From Impatiens glandulifera (Eukaryota; Streptophyta; Magnoliopsida; Ericales; Balsaminaceae), in the NCBI RefSeq assembly GCF_907164915.1, contig NC_061863.1, positions 66,145,364 to 66,209,363 on the forward strand: a stretch of DNA of 64,000 bases. The letters run 5' to 3'. This document shows positions 35,915 to 48,165 of this stretch, piece after piece. The translations under genes and the position numbers were made by a program. The notes beneath the pieces were generated by a model. The model was not told the DNA's origin and did no database searches. It was given only the letters and a program-made list of their open reading frames with translations. Each line of letters begins with the position of its first letter. The stretch's first letter is position 1.

Positions 35915-36810
35915 CCGATAAAAGAAATGAAAAGGTGGAAGAGCTTGTTGTGTTTTTTTGTCTAGTTGTTGTTGTTGTGTCTGTTGTGAGGGTGATTATT
36001 GGTTTGCCAATTCATTTGCTATAAGAAGCCATATTCATACCAAAAATTGTTTCCATGGTGTGTGTCATTTGCTTTACAGCAGTAAGTAAAAGGGTTTTGA
36101 GTGCTGAGTGAGTGCCAAATCTTATGGAGATGATGGTTCACAAGTCAGAGTATAGTATATCCAACAAAAGGATATTTTCAACCTCGAGAGGAGGGTAAAA
36201 ACACGTCAAAGGGACCCTTTGACGAAAAGAGACAGAATTTGGATCAGGTTGAGTATGGTTGGTTGTATGTAGGCAAGGGAATTCCTGTCTCAGTTTTGGT
36301 CTCCTGGTTTTCTTTTCTTTTTTCTTTTTTTGTGACAAATAAGTTATTGGAATTCTGAACCTTCTTTTTTGGGGAAAAAAAAAGATGTTTGAATGAAGAA
36401 CTCTTGTGGTATGTTTTGATTTATTATTATTATTATTTTGAGTTAATTTATACATATTAATTGGGCTGTGAATGAGCCCAAATTACACACTCTTGCTGCT
36501 ATGGCCCAAATTCTCCATGAGGATGGGTCATGGGTGGATGTGAGTAATGATGCCCTTTTATCTTCTACATGTCCACAAAAATCCCTTTCAAACATATTCT
36601 CTCCTATTTTCTATCATTTATTTTTCAGGAGAAAAGTTTTTTATAAGTGAAATTTATTCTTTAATAAAAATATCTAGCTATTGTTACTGGTCATACTATA
36701 ATATATCATTTTTTAGATAACATTAAATTTTCATTTTTTTTAATGGAGAATCAACTAAATATTACATTTTTCTTGGTGAATAGTATATAATAGTATCATG
36801 TAAATTCTAA

Positions 36811-36985
36811 CAGCAACATGTAGGTATCCTCAGCCTCTCTGGGATCGAGTGGGATCGAGTGTGTTTGCGAGTTAAGCACTTAGTGCTTAACGTGTGAACA
36901 CTCTAAAGGAGAATCGGAACCTATTTGCGAACTTGTGAACACTCTAAAGGAGAATCGGAACCTATCGTTCTAAAAAAAATAAAAT
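36811..36985 (+). mobile_element. SINE-like element, copy C, internally duplicated
   Basis: Carries the head (agcaacatgtaggtatcctc), a repeated B-box-like GGGATCGAGT (twice, 36841-36860) and the family tail TTTGCGAGTTAAGCAC, ending in ATCGTTCT and an A-rich stretch. A 32-base segment (starting TGTGAACACTCTAAAGG) is present twice, at 36893-36924 and 36934-36965, a period of 41 bases. It is the most rearranged of the four copies. Confidence 0.5.
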
Positions 36986-38066
36986 AGTTATTTATCTCAC
37001 TTTAAAACAATAATGGTGAATGATAGAGTTAATGGTTGATGGTCCTATATTCAAATTCCATACTTTTGCCTAGCATTGGTCTAGTCTCAAAATGCTTCTC
37101 CTTTCTTTTCTTTTTTCAATTATTATTTAGAATCTTTTGATGTTTGTTTTTTTATTTATTAAAAATTCAACTATTATATTTTATTTATTTTTAATCATTT
37201 AATCAATCCATTCATCAACTAAAATATCAAAATATCCTTATTTTACTTTTTATAAATTTAAATACAACAAATTATTATAATTCATTATTTTTTTTAAATC
37301 CAATAAAATCCCTAAATATAACTCATCAACAAACAAGCACTAAGTTCCCAAAATGCCTTTACTGTAATTTTTCTTCACATATTTAATTAAGTTTCTATTC
37401 CCACCTTGAAAGTACTCTTTGAAGCTAAAATTAGCGATAGTTGAGACTTGAGGGTAGAATATTCCTTTAATGTCAAAGTTTAGAAGATAAGAAAAACTCT
37501 TCCTCCAAATTTATATTTTCCTTTCTAGTTTAGTTTCCAAACTGTTTTTAAAAGCTCAAAATCCAGAAGAATGTCTGATTCAGTTCGCTAAGAATGTTTG
37601 ACTTTTGAATTAATCTTCCGAAAAATATCAAAGCTCTTATAAGTCGTGTTTTCTTTAATTTTCCCTCGAACCTTTTGTATCGTATTTCCACCTTCCATTT
37701 TAATGATCATGTTTTTGTTGTGTTTAAACGTAAATCGAATTAAATAACTATGCATTCGCTTTTAAAATAAAATAAAAGTGCAAGTATCTTGCCTCCAAGA
37801 GAAACAGCTTGATTCTTGCTTTTTATTATTATTTAGAACAAGGGTCACAGATAAACTTAACTATATATCTATTATGATATGATGTAATAATTTGTGAGAC
37901 TTAAATAATTATAGTTTAATTATTTTATTACTTATTTTGGGTTCATCTGTTTTAAATGTGTTATTAAATTAGTCATCTTCTTTTATCTGAACATCGTATA
38001 TAATCTCACACAAGTTATCATCATAAATGGCGATGGATATGAAAAGTTATCTGCAAATATAAAGCT

Positions 38067-38067
<1 letters not shown>

Positions 38068-38101
<34 letters not shown>
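38068..38101. repeat. (CT)n microsatellite in the carrier 5' UTR
   Basis: About 17 CT units, starting 81 bases before the ATG of the dicarboxylate/tricarboxylate carrier, so almost certainly in its leader or core promoter. CT tracts of this kind are common near plant transcription starts. Confidence 0.9.
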
Positions 38102-38103
<2 letters not shown>

Positions 38104-38148
38104 TTCTCTCCAAGCAAGCGAGTTCAACAGTGAAGAAGAAGTAAGGAA

Positions 38149-39468
38149 ATGGCTCAAGAGAAATCCAAGGCAGCCTCAACCGTATGGCCGACAGTGAAGC
38201 CATTCGTCAATGGTGGAGCTTCTGGCATGCTCGCTACCTGTGTAATCCAGCCCATCGACATGATTAAGGTCTACTAAGCACGCACCTCCTTTAGACTCTA
38301 GATTATGTTTTGCTTCTATTATCTGATTTTGTTTTTTTTTTTTGGCAAAGTGCAGGTGAGGATTCAGTTGGGTCAAGGATCAGCAGTAGACGTGACCAAG
38401 ACGATGATTAAAAACGAGGGTTTCGGTGCATTATACAAGGTTCATTTGATTTCTTCATTTTGAGCAAATAGAGAGTATTTATTCTCTTCTGAAGATTGTT
38501 GTTGTTATTATTTATGTTCATTGAAGGGTCTATCTGCTGGATTGCTTAGACAAGCTACATATACTACTGCAAGACTTGGAACATTCAAGTCAGTCATGAG
38601 CTTGTTTCTCTTCTGTAAATTTAGTTATTTTGAGTTGAGCTCATTGAAGACGAAAGTGTTTTTTTTTTACAGGATTTTGACTAACAAGGCAATTGAGGCT
38701 AACGATGGAAAGCCATTGCCCCTGTATCAGAAAGCTTTGTGCGGGTTAACTGCTGGTGCGATTGGGGCAACTGTTGGAAGTCCGGCAGATTTAGCATTGA
38801 TTCGAATGCAGGCCGACGCAACATTACCTGCTGCTCAACGTAGAAACTACACAAATGCATTCCATGCCCTTTATCGTATTTCTGCAGATGAAGGAATTCT
38901 TGCACTCTGGAAAGGAGCAGGACCCACTGTCGTTAGAGCCATGGCTCTTAATATGGGAATGCTTGCCTCGTATGATCAAAGTGTTGAGTTCTTTAAGGAT
39001 TCTCTTGGCTGTGGCGAAGTTGCTACTATCTTGGGTCAAGATTCATTCATTCATTCAATTATTCCTTTTATGTCTTTTTAATGATGATGTGTATATTCTT
39101 GTTTGTCCGTTCAGGTGCGAGTTCAGTTTCAGGGTTCTTTGCTTCGGCATGCAGTCTTCCATTTGATTATGTGAAAACTCAAATACAGAAGATGCAACCT
39201 GATGCTGAAGGCAAATTGCCTTATAAAGGTTCTTTGGATTGTACTTTGAAGACTCTGAAATCGGGAGGACCTTTCAAATTCTATACGGGTTTTCCTGTTT
39301 ATTGTGTCAGGATCGCGCCTCATGTCATGGTTATTGAATTAGTTTTCTTTACCAATAATCTCTCTATCTTATTTTTGAACATTTCTTTGATGTTGTATTT
39401 TTGCATTGCAGATGACTTGGATATTCCTCAACCAAATCCAGAAGTTTCAGAAGTCTGCTGGTCTATAA
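38149..39468 (+). CDS. DTC: Mitochondrial dicarboxylate/tricarboxylate transporter
   Basis: Inner-membrane carrier that exchanges 2-oxoglutarate, malate and citrate-type acids. Six exons: 38149-38268, 38356-38439, 38527-38588, 38673-39034, 39115-39329 and 39412-39468; 900 bases, 299 residues, the size of Arabidopsis DTC (At5g19760). It has three mitochondrial-carrier repeats, each with the signature after the odd helix: QPIDMIKVR, SPADLALIR and LPFDYVKTQ. The second lacks the usual Lys/Arg at its fifth position but matches the known DTC pattern. The start (MAQEKSKAASTVWPTVKPFV) is the first ATG after the CT-rich leader. The gene is tail-to-tail with EF-P, 299 bases between the stop codons, so the 3' UTRs may overlap. 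Confidence 0.95.
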
Positions 39469-39767
39469 TCAAACTTCAAAACTTTAGTATCATTTTTCTT
39501 GTTAAAGATTAAACAAAATACAATATTGTTGTTATATATATATATATTTTGAATAGAAGGTTCAAAAATTTTCATTATTAGTCTACCATCAACATTAAAT
39601 TTGTTGATAAAATTATCAATATGGAGTTTACATAAATGCCACAAAACTTATTTAATCCATTACTTTAAAGTATCAAATTTGAACAAAGAAACCACTTTGA
39701 CCATACATGTCAAAAGAGTGGAACATTTATGGCTGGTTTATATCCCATCCCCTCTTTGATGTGATTC
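39469..39767. other. Convergent 3' region of DTC and EF-P
   Basis: 299 bases holding both 3' UTRs, AT-rich with a short (TA)n at about 39534-39547. No gene. Confidence 0.6.
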
Positions 39768-41892
39768 TTATGCCCTGAAAAAATATCAAAAGCACATTGA
39801 ATACAGATTGATTATAAGGGGGATTTTTCATAAGATAAAACCATCTGAATGTATCTAAGATAGTTATAAAAAAGCTGACCTGCTATGAAAAGAATTGTCT
39901 ACAGTGTTGATGATCACATCATCCCCAGTTAAAATGTATGGTGGAACCTGAAATATTCAACAGCCAAATACAGGAACCAATTAACCAAATAGCATAACAC
40001 CTCAAACTTCATAGAATTTATGTATGTTAAAAAGTTACCTGAACGACTAGGCCATTATCCAGATTAACCTTCTTGTAACTGTACAATAGAGATAAGCGAA
40101 GAAAACATTAAGGATTCTATGAGACCACGTAAATTACACGAAAGCCAATATTGGTCATCTATCTATCTCATGCCAATTACACGAAGAACAAATTGAGTTC
40201 AAACAGAGCTTACTGTGGAGTCGCTCCAATCCCCTTAATAGGAGTTTGTGCTTCAACGACTCTGCATGTTACTCTTTGAGGAATGGAAGCAGACATGAGT
40301 TTCTCATTAAACAGTTGAACACTGACAGTCATTCCATCTGTTCAACAAAATTGTATCCTTTTATGTTTAGAAACTGGAGGCTAAAGAAACTAAATATTGT
40401 GGAACACTTTACATACCGAAAAACAAAAAGTCTGATATCAAAATGTATAAATAAACACAATTATTTTGTCATAACTCAGCCATTACCTTTCAGATAAACA
40501 GCAGTATTTCCAATCATCTTGCTTGAGATTTCTAGTTGCTCATACGTATTAGGACTAATAAGAAAGAAAAAAAGAGTGAAAGATTACTACACAATTATAC
40601 AGGTTCTGAAGTCAATAATAACAGAGAACATTCTTACAAAAAAAAAACTTACTCCATCACAACCACATCATCACCATCAATATACAAAAACGTATATGCT
40701 CTTCCTTCAACAAATATTTCTATATTAACATAGAACAGACCATTAGTTCAAAGCATGCAAACACGTTCCATATTCATACATAAATGCAGTGTCTTTAAAT
40801 ACAAAGTGTGGAAATCTAAACTTTAAAACAATCAAAGAAGTTCCAGACTTTCAAGATTTCTTACTCTCAACCATTTCGTCTGTTCGGAGCCTTTCATTAC
40901 TTTTGTTCCCACTATCAACATCACGAAGTTCCACCTGTCAATTTGATAATTAGGTTTAACCGGTTGGCACAATAGTAATAATAAACCAAATGTCAAGAAA
41001 AATGCTGTCTTCAGTTTAGTGGCATGCATTAGTTATGTGCATTTTTTAATGCTATCAATACAAACAATATTTAAACCAAGTCTTGAACATGTTACCTAAA
41101 ATTTTCCTCTAAGCTAGCATTGAACTACAGTTTCATATAAAGAACTAAAGGGAACAATACGAGAGATTAGCAAAACAACCTGTATCGATGCTCCCCCTCT
41201 GCCTTGCACTACATGCTCTAAGTGTACAACCTTAAAAGATCCAGAATTTAGATCCCAAACATAATCATATACGAGAAGAAACTATGAAAAGAAATACAAT
41301 TACCTCATACATTCTCTCGGATCCTGATATAGCCACAATATTGAAAATGCAAAGGTTAACAATAAAGTATCCATGTCGATAAATGAAATCAAGTCTTGAG
41401 TCGCATACATTATAACAAGGGAGAAAAATGTGAAGAAAATGAGCCTAACCTTTCTTCTGAATGTAATTTCCTGGTTTGAGCTGCATTAAGCAAAAAAATA
41501 AAGAAAATTGAGGAACATTCATTTCACTGAAGAAGACAATACATCATAAATTATTTTTGCATCAAATCGAAGTGATAGAGGAACTCGATCGTTGAAAAAA
41601 GAGTGACAAGCGTACTAGGTATAAACATGAGAAATAGGTATTGAATCGAAAGAAGCGTACTAACGTCTGAAGATCGGCACTTAGCGCCTCGGCGCTGCAT
41701 GGAAGACCATGGAGAGTTGAAGGTAGCAAGAGAATCTGTGATTGGCGGTTGAATTAATGTTCTTCTACATTGTCCGTAAGTTGTTAGGGTTCTGAAAAGC
41801 GCGGGAACGCCAATGCGAGATGACAGCGGAGGCGATGAAGATGAAGTCCGACGAGAGAGAAGGAAGAGGCGTTTGGAAAGGAGGAGACGCAT
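39768..41892 (-). CDS. Elongation factor P, mitochondrial
   Basis: EF-P relieves ribosome stalling, classically at proline runs. Eleven exons: 41892-41665, 41480-41450, 41323-41304, 41230-41180, 40934-40865, 40719-40653, 40554-40487, 40337-40214, 40078-40039, 39947-39880 and 39774-39768. They sum to 774 bases, 257 residues. An Arg/Ser-rich N-terminus (MRLLLSKRLFLLSRRTSSSS) of roughly 70 residues looks like a mitochondrial presequence. The three OB-type domains follow, starting at LKPGNYIQKKG and ending VPPYILTGDDVIINTVD. The tip of domain I reads QGRGGASIQVEL, so the residue equivalent to the modified Lys34 of Escherichia coli is Arg. The last coding exon has only seven bases (final R-A-stop). 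It resembles Arabidopsis At4g26310. Confidence 0.88.
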
Positions 41893-43563
41893 CTCCGGCC
41901 GGTCTGGCTTCTACTCCTTCTTCTCTATCGGTGTCGACTGGACTGCGGCGGCTGTGTGCCTAAATTATTTATGATCCTTTTTATTATTCCCCGCCGGAAA
42001 ACAAACTGGCCCTAATTGCTATTTATTTGTTTTTATATTTTGGTTTAAGATTTTATATTTATAAAAAAAATAAAATTAAAATGTGTAAATATAATTCTAT
42101 CATGGTTCTTTCTTTATTTTTTTTTTGAATTTTGGGAATAATAGTAAAACATATTGAAAACTTTTATTCTTTTAATTATTTTTGTTTGGAATTTTAGGAA
42201 TAATAGTAAAACAAATTGAAAACAAATAAATGACTCAATTGTTATTTGAAACTAAACTTGGATTATTTTTACATTATCAAACTTTTAGTCTTTTAAAACT
42301 TTTTTCAAATAGACAAACAATTAATCATCTTATTTCAACATATAATTTTTTATTAAATAGACAAAACTAAGGGTGTTCAACCAGTTAAACGATTACAATT
42401 GGTTCCGGTCAGAGCAGTTTAACTGTGATAATTCAATTTTTTAAATTAAGTATTAAACTTATTAAATGATTTTTTTTTTTTTCAAAATTGTTATTAACAC
42501 CCTACTTTTATAATATTTTTAATTTTTTAACTATATTATAATAATATTTCATAGATATATTTAGAAATATTTTATAATATAATATAAAAAGTATCCATTT
42601 TATACTAACAAGTATATAAATTAATTTTTTTAAACAACTATATACAAATTATAATTTGAAATTAAAAGAAAACTAATATATATATTATTAAATATTATTT
42701 GTAATATATCTAATATTTAGAAAATAACTAATATAAATATATATATATTTAAATTATTACTGTATTACCGGTTAAATCGTTTGAAAAAATAGTTCAACCG
42801 AAAAATAAGCTATCAGTGGGTTATCGATTTTCCAATTTTTTTTAAGTATAATTTTTGTTTCTTTAACTTAATTTGTCACGTTTTAAAGATTTTTTTAAAT
42901 AGACAAACATTAGTCATATTATTTCTAATGTATAAATTTTATCTTTTGAAATTTACTTATTATAATTGGTTAGAAATTAATTTAGATGACTAAAAAATTG
43001 TGCAATGTAAGGAAAAATTAGATAGTGATAATTATTTTATATATTTTTCAAAAAAAAATTATAATGACCTAATTTTGTATTTTTTTGAATTTGAGTTACA
43101 CCCTAGACTTAAAGAAGTGAACCAAAAACCTTCTTAGAAATCGGTTAGTGGCCTCTCCCTCCCCAAGTGGACACATAATTCCGGTTTGAAGCTAGTTAGG
43201 TAAGTTCATACAAAAAAAGGTTAAATCGGGTTTGTGAAAAAACCCTTAAAGAAGCATATTCTGTAAAATCGACCCAAATAACAATAGACGAATGATAAAA
43301 AGACTGTCCAGTTGATGTCTTTTTAAGACAGATTGGATTCCTCTGTCTTAAAAACAAGAGTTGAAACTGTAACCCTTAAACCCTAAATTGACTGAATATC
43401 ATGCATGTATGTATGTATATGTTTGATTAGAATATCTCAATTATACAACAGTAACATCAATTCAATTCAATTCAATGCGATAATGAAGATAAAATGGTTC
43501 ATAATCGTTCTGATACAACAAAAATGGGGTTTAGGGTTTAATATTTGTTCTTACTTACTTAGC
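41893..43563. other. 1.7 kb spacer
   Basis: Between the EF-P promoter side and the 3' end of the next minus-strand gene. AT-rich, with a repeated stretch at 42135-42218 (aatagtaaaacaNattgaaaac twice, the copies about 60 bases apart) and a perfect 12-bp hairpin at 43320-43354. No gene is visible. Confidence 0.6.
43320..43354. repeat. Perfect 12-bp hairpin
   Basis: TTTTTAAGACAG at 43320-43331 pairs with CTGTCTTAAAAA at 43343-43354 around an 11-base loop. It lies about 210 bases past the stop of the uncharacterised Ser/Arg-rich gene, so it could be beyond or within its 3' UTR. It may be a remnant of a small foldback element. Confidence 0.7.
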
Positions 43564-44467
43564 CTAGGCCAAAGAATCCACCATCCTCACATCTGATTGC
43601 TTCTTTCGCCTGCATCTATGGTGGGCTTTCTGCAACGTATTCTGATCACCACCCGCCACCATCTCTACATTAGATTCTGTATAAACAAACACACAAAGGT
43701 TAACAACTGCTGCAATTGCAAGCAAGCAAGCAAGCTAGGGTTTTATTAATAATACCTGGATGATGACCCCAAAAGAGAACTCTTTGTTGATCATCTTCTT
43801 CCTCATCAAACTCATCACCATACCCAAATTCAGCATCTCCCCTGTATCCAGGTTCACTACCATAACCAGATTCGTTTCCTTGATTATTCTCCATCTGTCC
43901 ATGACCCAAACTTGAATTCTCTTTCTCCCCACTCGAATTATTATGATTATTATGATGATTATTCCTAGCAGCTGCAGCAGCAGCAGCATTAGCCTCGCTC
44001 ACATCCGATCCCCAATTCAAATCACCATTCAAGAACAATTCGCCGCTAGAATCCGTCCCCGCCACAGTCACCGGAATATCCGAACAGGTGCCGTAAGCAG
44101 CCGAAGCACCGACCGAACAACATCTACGCCTATTCCCGCTCCTGTCGCTGCTCCGACCCGATACCGATCTGGATCCTCTCCTTCTCCTTTTCCTAGCGAA
44201 CCATCGCTTGTTATGGGAAGAAACGGTCCGATCGTCGTCAATTAAGCTCAGTCTCGACATATCAATCGCGTCGATTGTAAAGGATGTGGCTCGATCGGCG
44301 CGGCAGGGACGTTTGCTATAGTTGTTGTTATTATTATTGTTGGCGCCATTGGTGGATGAGGAGTAGCAGGGTTTGGGAGAATCGGAATCTAGGGTTTTGG
44401 ATAATCGAAAAGGGCTCCAGCTTTGTAGCTTCAGCGTACAAGACTCGATAGATCTTTGAGGCACCAT
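43564..44467 (-). CDS. Uncharacterised plant protein, Ser/Arg- and acidic-rich
   Basis: Two exons, 44467-43756 and 43676-43564, 274 residues. I recognise it as a plant-conserved type of protein but cannot give a function. It starts MVPQRSIESCTLKLQSWSPF; then comes a segment TSFTIDAIDMSRLSLIDDD, a strongly basic stretch WFARKRRRRG followed by SRSVSGRSSDRSG (nuclear-signal-like), an Ala/His/Asn low-complexity part, a Gly/Tyr-rich acidic part (GYGSEPGYRGDAEFGYGDEF, then EEEDD) and a second basic patch near the end (HRCRRKK). The non-repetitive blocks suggest real selection. There is no transmembrane segment or known domain. A nuclear location is an inference from the basic patches. A GATCGATCGATCGA run lies just upstream of the ATG. 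Confidence 0.75.
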
Positions 44468-47400
44468 CGATCGATCGATCGAACAATCTAGGTATTCTTC
44501 TCCCCTTCCCTAAATTCTCTCTCTTTCTTTCTTTCTTTTATTTCCTGCTCAATTAACGTTAAATATACCACCATGTCTCTTGTCGGCACTCCGAACCTTA
44601 GCTTCTACGGATCTTATTTTATTTTATTTTTAATTTAGAAACTTAGTTTATTTTTATTTAAAACGTTTTAACTAACAACATAAATCACACTTAATTTACT
44701 TAGTGAGATAATTAAGAACTTGATTAATGTAACTTTAATATAAATTTATTAATTTGTTTAAATGGTTTGATTTACAAATTGAATAATTTAAGTTCATTCA
44801 AAATAAATTAATAATTTTGATTGAATTTACAATTATTTTCTCTATTTATTTGGGGCTTGTTTGATTTGGTGTTTATAAATAATCATGAGATTATTTTAAA
44901 ATAATTTTATTTAGTTTAAGAGGTGATTACATGGATTTAATAGTAGGTTGGATGTATATACTTACGTACGTTCACAAGGATATTTTTGTGTTATGATTAA
45001 TTTATTCATAAGTAGTGGTTGTTTAATATGAAACTTGAATTAAATAATTTGTTATCAATCATTTTTAAATTTATTAATTAAATATTAATTTTTTTTATTT
45101 TATTATATATAATAATATTTTTAATTTTAGATTTTTTTTTTTTTATAATTAACCAACAAAATCAAATATTTATTTTTTTATTAAATCGAAGTATACTAAA
45201 AAAAACTAAAATTAACTAGATTAAACAATTATCATATCATTTATAAGTTATTATAATAAAAAGTTCAAGATTTAATTATAATTTAAAATGTTTTTAATTA
45301 AAATAAATATTATACTTATAGAATCATTATAGTTTTTACCATAAAAAAAATGCTAGGTATTATAATAAAATTTAACTTTTTATGTAAATAAATAAATATA
45401 AAAGAATATACATTTGTATCTTCACAAGAATGGTTCCTAATAACTAAAAGTTAGAGTACATCTCTCACAGAACTTCTAGTATATTACTTTTACAATATAT
45501 ATTTTAATCCTTAAACACAATTAAAATTTTTTTTAGATTAAACTTTACTTTTTTTCTTATATGTTTTGTTTGGTACGTATAATTACTTATTTTATTCGGA
45601 TATATAAATTATATGTTAAATCGATTAAAAACTCTTTAAATTATTAATGATTAATTTATCGATAAATTAATAACTCTCTAAATTAATAATTTTTTCCGAT
45701 CCCGACATTATTAATTTAAATAGTTTCTAACATAGTTTGAAAGGTTAGAGAATGTGAAAAACTTGTTTATTGTAATTTTGTTATCTAATTTAAATTAAGA
45801 TCCAAATGACATATTTAAAAATAAATAAATAATTTTATTCAGACCCTACTGCTCCGACATATTTCATTAAAATAGCTTAGGTGTATGCTCCACTTACTCA
45901 AGTCCTTACCACACATTTTATACAAAGATTGTATTGTTGTATTTTCAAGATTTTATATATAACTTGTGGCTATTTCTTATGACACAGGCCTTCCTCAGTC
46001 CACACAATATTTTTGTAATTTTAAAATTAAAGATTTTTGTAATTTTCAAAACAAATATTTTTGTAATTTCAAATAAAGACATTTATAGTAAGAAAGATTT
46101 CATGTGGCATGTCTGAATTCGTGAACCAATGACAAAGTTCCCTCAACTTTTTGTCTTCTTCACTTATTTTTTTTCTCTCTCTTAATTTTTGGGTCACTTT
46201 ATATAAACAGAGATACATATTTCTTTATTTGTGTTGATTTTTTAAATTTTATTTTATTCTGTAAAAAATACATTGATTGATTACAAAGCAGGATTTATTT
46301 AGAAGTTGAAAAAGGAGTATAAATTGCATCAATATAAAGTAAAATTTAGGGTTATAAGTAGGTAGGTTAAAGAGTTTTTTATATATAAAAAGGGTTTTAC
46401 AATCTATTCTATTCATAGTGGTTTATCAAAAGCTTACAAATGGGTATGGTGTCCTTTAAAGATGAATGTTAATGACTCAACTCTTTTTACCTAGAAAATC
46501 AAGATTGAGTGGTCTTAGCTTTTACGATATGATAAAAAGAGTTTATTCAGCTTTATTACAAAAGTGATTTTGTGATTTTGGGGGATGACCATGGTTTAAG
46601 ATATGGAGTTTGATTGCTGCAAAAAGTATGGATTTCAATAATGCTATGTTTGAATCATATTATTGTCTTTTAGGTGTGGAATATTGTCTTGAAAAGTTAT
46701 AAGTTGGAACATTAATCCAAATGTGGAAATACGAAAACTATATTCAAATTCATATTCATGTTATTGACAAGGATAAGTTTACTAGGGAATAACTTTTTAA
46801 GTGAATTAGTGAGTAATTTTTTTTATTAATAGTCAACTCAATTGAAAAAAAATACTAAGATTAAATGTCTCAAGTTCCTTGTTAATTTATCCATTATGAA
46901 AAATAAAATAAAAATTGTATAAACACCACAAAACTAAGCTTAATATATAAAATTCAAAACTTAAAATTCATAGTAAAAAATAAAAAATAAACTAGCTCAA
47001 GAAAGGCTATTAACTTTGAAAATAGACACGGTTTTAAATCTAAAATAACAAACAATTCTTTTTGTGAAACTACAATCACGTCAATATATATAAATCTGAA
47101 AGGGAGAAATGAACAAGAAAAACATACATTTACTTTTTTACCATAATGAAATAAAATGTCAATAACAAGTATACATTAAAGTGTACTACTTTTGGATGTT
47201 ATTTTATTTGATAGTTGTTTATCATTTACTTGTTGGAACATTTTTTTACCTTTTAAGATAAGATTTACCATCCAAAAGAATAATCAAAATCAATTTTCTT
47301 CTTTTTGATAAAAAAGATATGATAGAAATTGGTAGTTCATCATCCATCCATCCATCATCCATGTTACCCACCATTGAACATGATGATTCCATATACTGAC

Positions 47401-47976
47401 ATACAAGATGCCAAAGAGACAGCGCACGAACTTTTGGTTCGTTCTGCCACCACCACCAAGATCATCGATCTACTAGGCTACTACTAAATTCGATTCTAAT
47501 CACTCTATCAAATTAATAATACCAGACTGCAATTTACTACTGATAATTTGAAGTTCAATAAATGTTATCAAATAATACTAATTAATGTATGCTTCTTATT
47601 ATTATTTAAACAGCAAGCTAAAGATCTCAATCTCTATCCATTACATACAGAACATGTAATGATAATAATAACAATAATAAATCACACCAAAATATATATA
47701 GATCCAGAAAATGTACATCAACAATATTCAAAGGGGATAACATGTGGAATAACCGATACGAAGAAGAAGAAGAAGATGAAGATGAATACCTTATCTCTTT
47801 CTCCAACGGAATCCATTGCAGAGTATTTTATAATAGATAATGATAAAGAGCGAGTGAGCTAGTACTGGATTGGATGAAAATGAGATCAATATATCAGATC
47901 TATCTACTTACGACGATGACGAGGAGAAGATGAATCGTATATCCATCAGATCAGATCAGATCAGACAAGCTAGAGC
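44468..47976. other. 3.5 kb gene-free spacer
   Basis: AT-rich DNA between two minus-strand genes. It holds a MITE-like relative at about 44845-45010 (GCTTGTTTGATT start, AGGATATTTTTGTG inside), a three-unit imperfect repeat of ATTTTTGTAATTT at about 46008-46080, and a somewhat less AT-rich stretch at 46370-46690 that looks like decayed coding sequence but shows no domain I can name. The region next to the AG-peptide gene (47600-47976) is probably its 3' UTR. Confidence 0.55.
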
Positions 47977-48165
47977 TCAGATTAGGAATCCGAAAGCCAG
48001 AGCCAGAACAGAGGCGATTGCCGTAGGGACAAAGACAGATGCGTCAGAGGTTGGGCTCGGTGCTGGTGCTTCTGCTGCGGAGACGCCGTGGAAGGCCGTG
48101 ATTTCAATCAGTGTCACCGCTACGATGGCGACGACGACGAAGAGCTTCATCCTCAATGCCTCCAT
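47977..48165 (-). CDS. Arabinogalactan peptide (AGP12/13/14/21 type)
   Basis: Single-exon 62-residue secretory peptide: N-terminal signal peptide (to about VSA at 29-30), a very short mature part containing APAPSPTSDAS, and a hydrophobic C-terminal tail (VFVPTAIASVLALAFGFLI) that directs GPI-anchor addition. Pro residues in the AP/SP context would be hydroxylated and carry arabinogalactan. Length and order match the plant AG-peptides; the MEALRMKL start and FGFLI end fit the AGP12/13/14/21 subgroup. From memory, AGP21 (At1g55330) is close to DEK1 (At1g55350) in Arabidopsis, as here, which makes this the likely orthologous position. It acts at the outer face of the plasma membrane. Confidence 0.9.
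   Translation of the reverse strand: MEALRMKLFVVVAIVAVTLIEITAFHGVSAAEAPAPSPTSDASVFVPTAIASVLALAFGFLI

Larger units (their letters stand above)
35915..38148. other. 2.2 kb intergenic spacer
   Basis: Begins with about 250 bases of karyopherin 3' UTR and ends with the CT-rich 5' UTR of the carrier gene. In between are a SINE-like copy (36811-36985) and AT-rich DNA related to the MITE at 34720. No gene is visible. Confidence 0.6.

Noticed and set aside
46370..46690. Possible decayed retrotransposon coding sequence
   Set aside because: All frames are interrupted and no reverse-transcriptase, integrase or gag motif could be identified.
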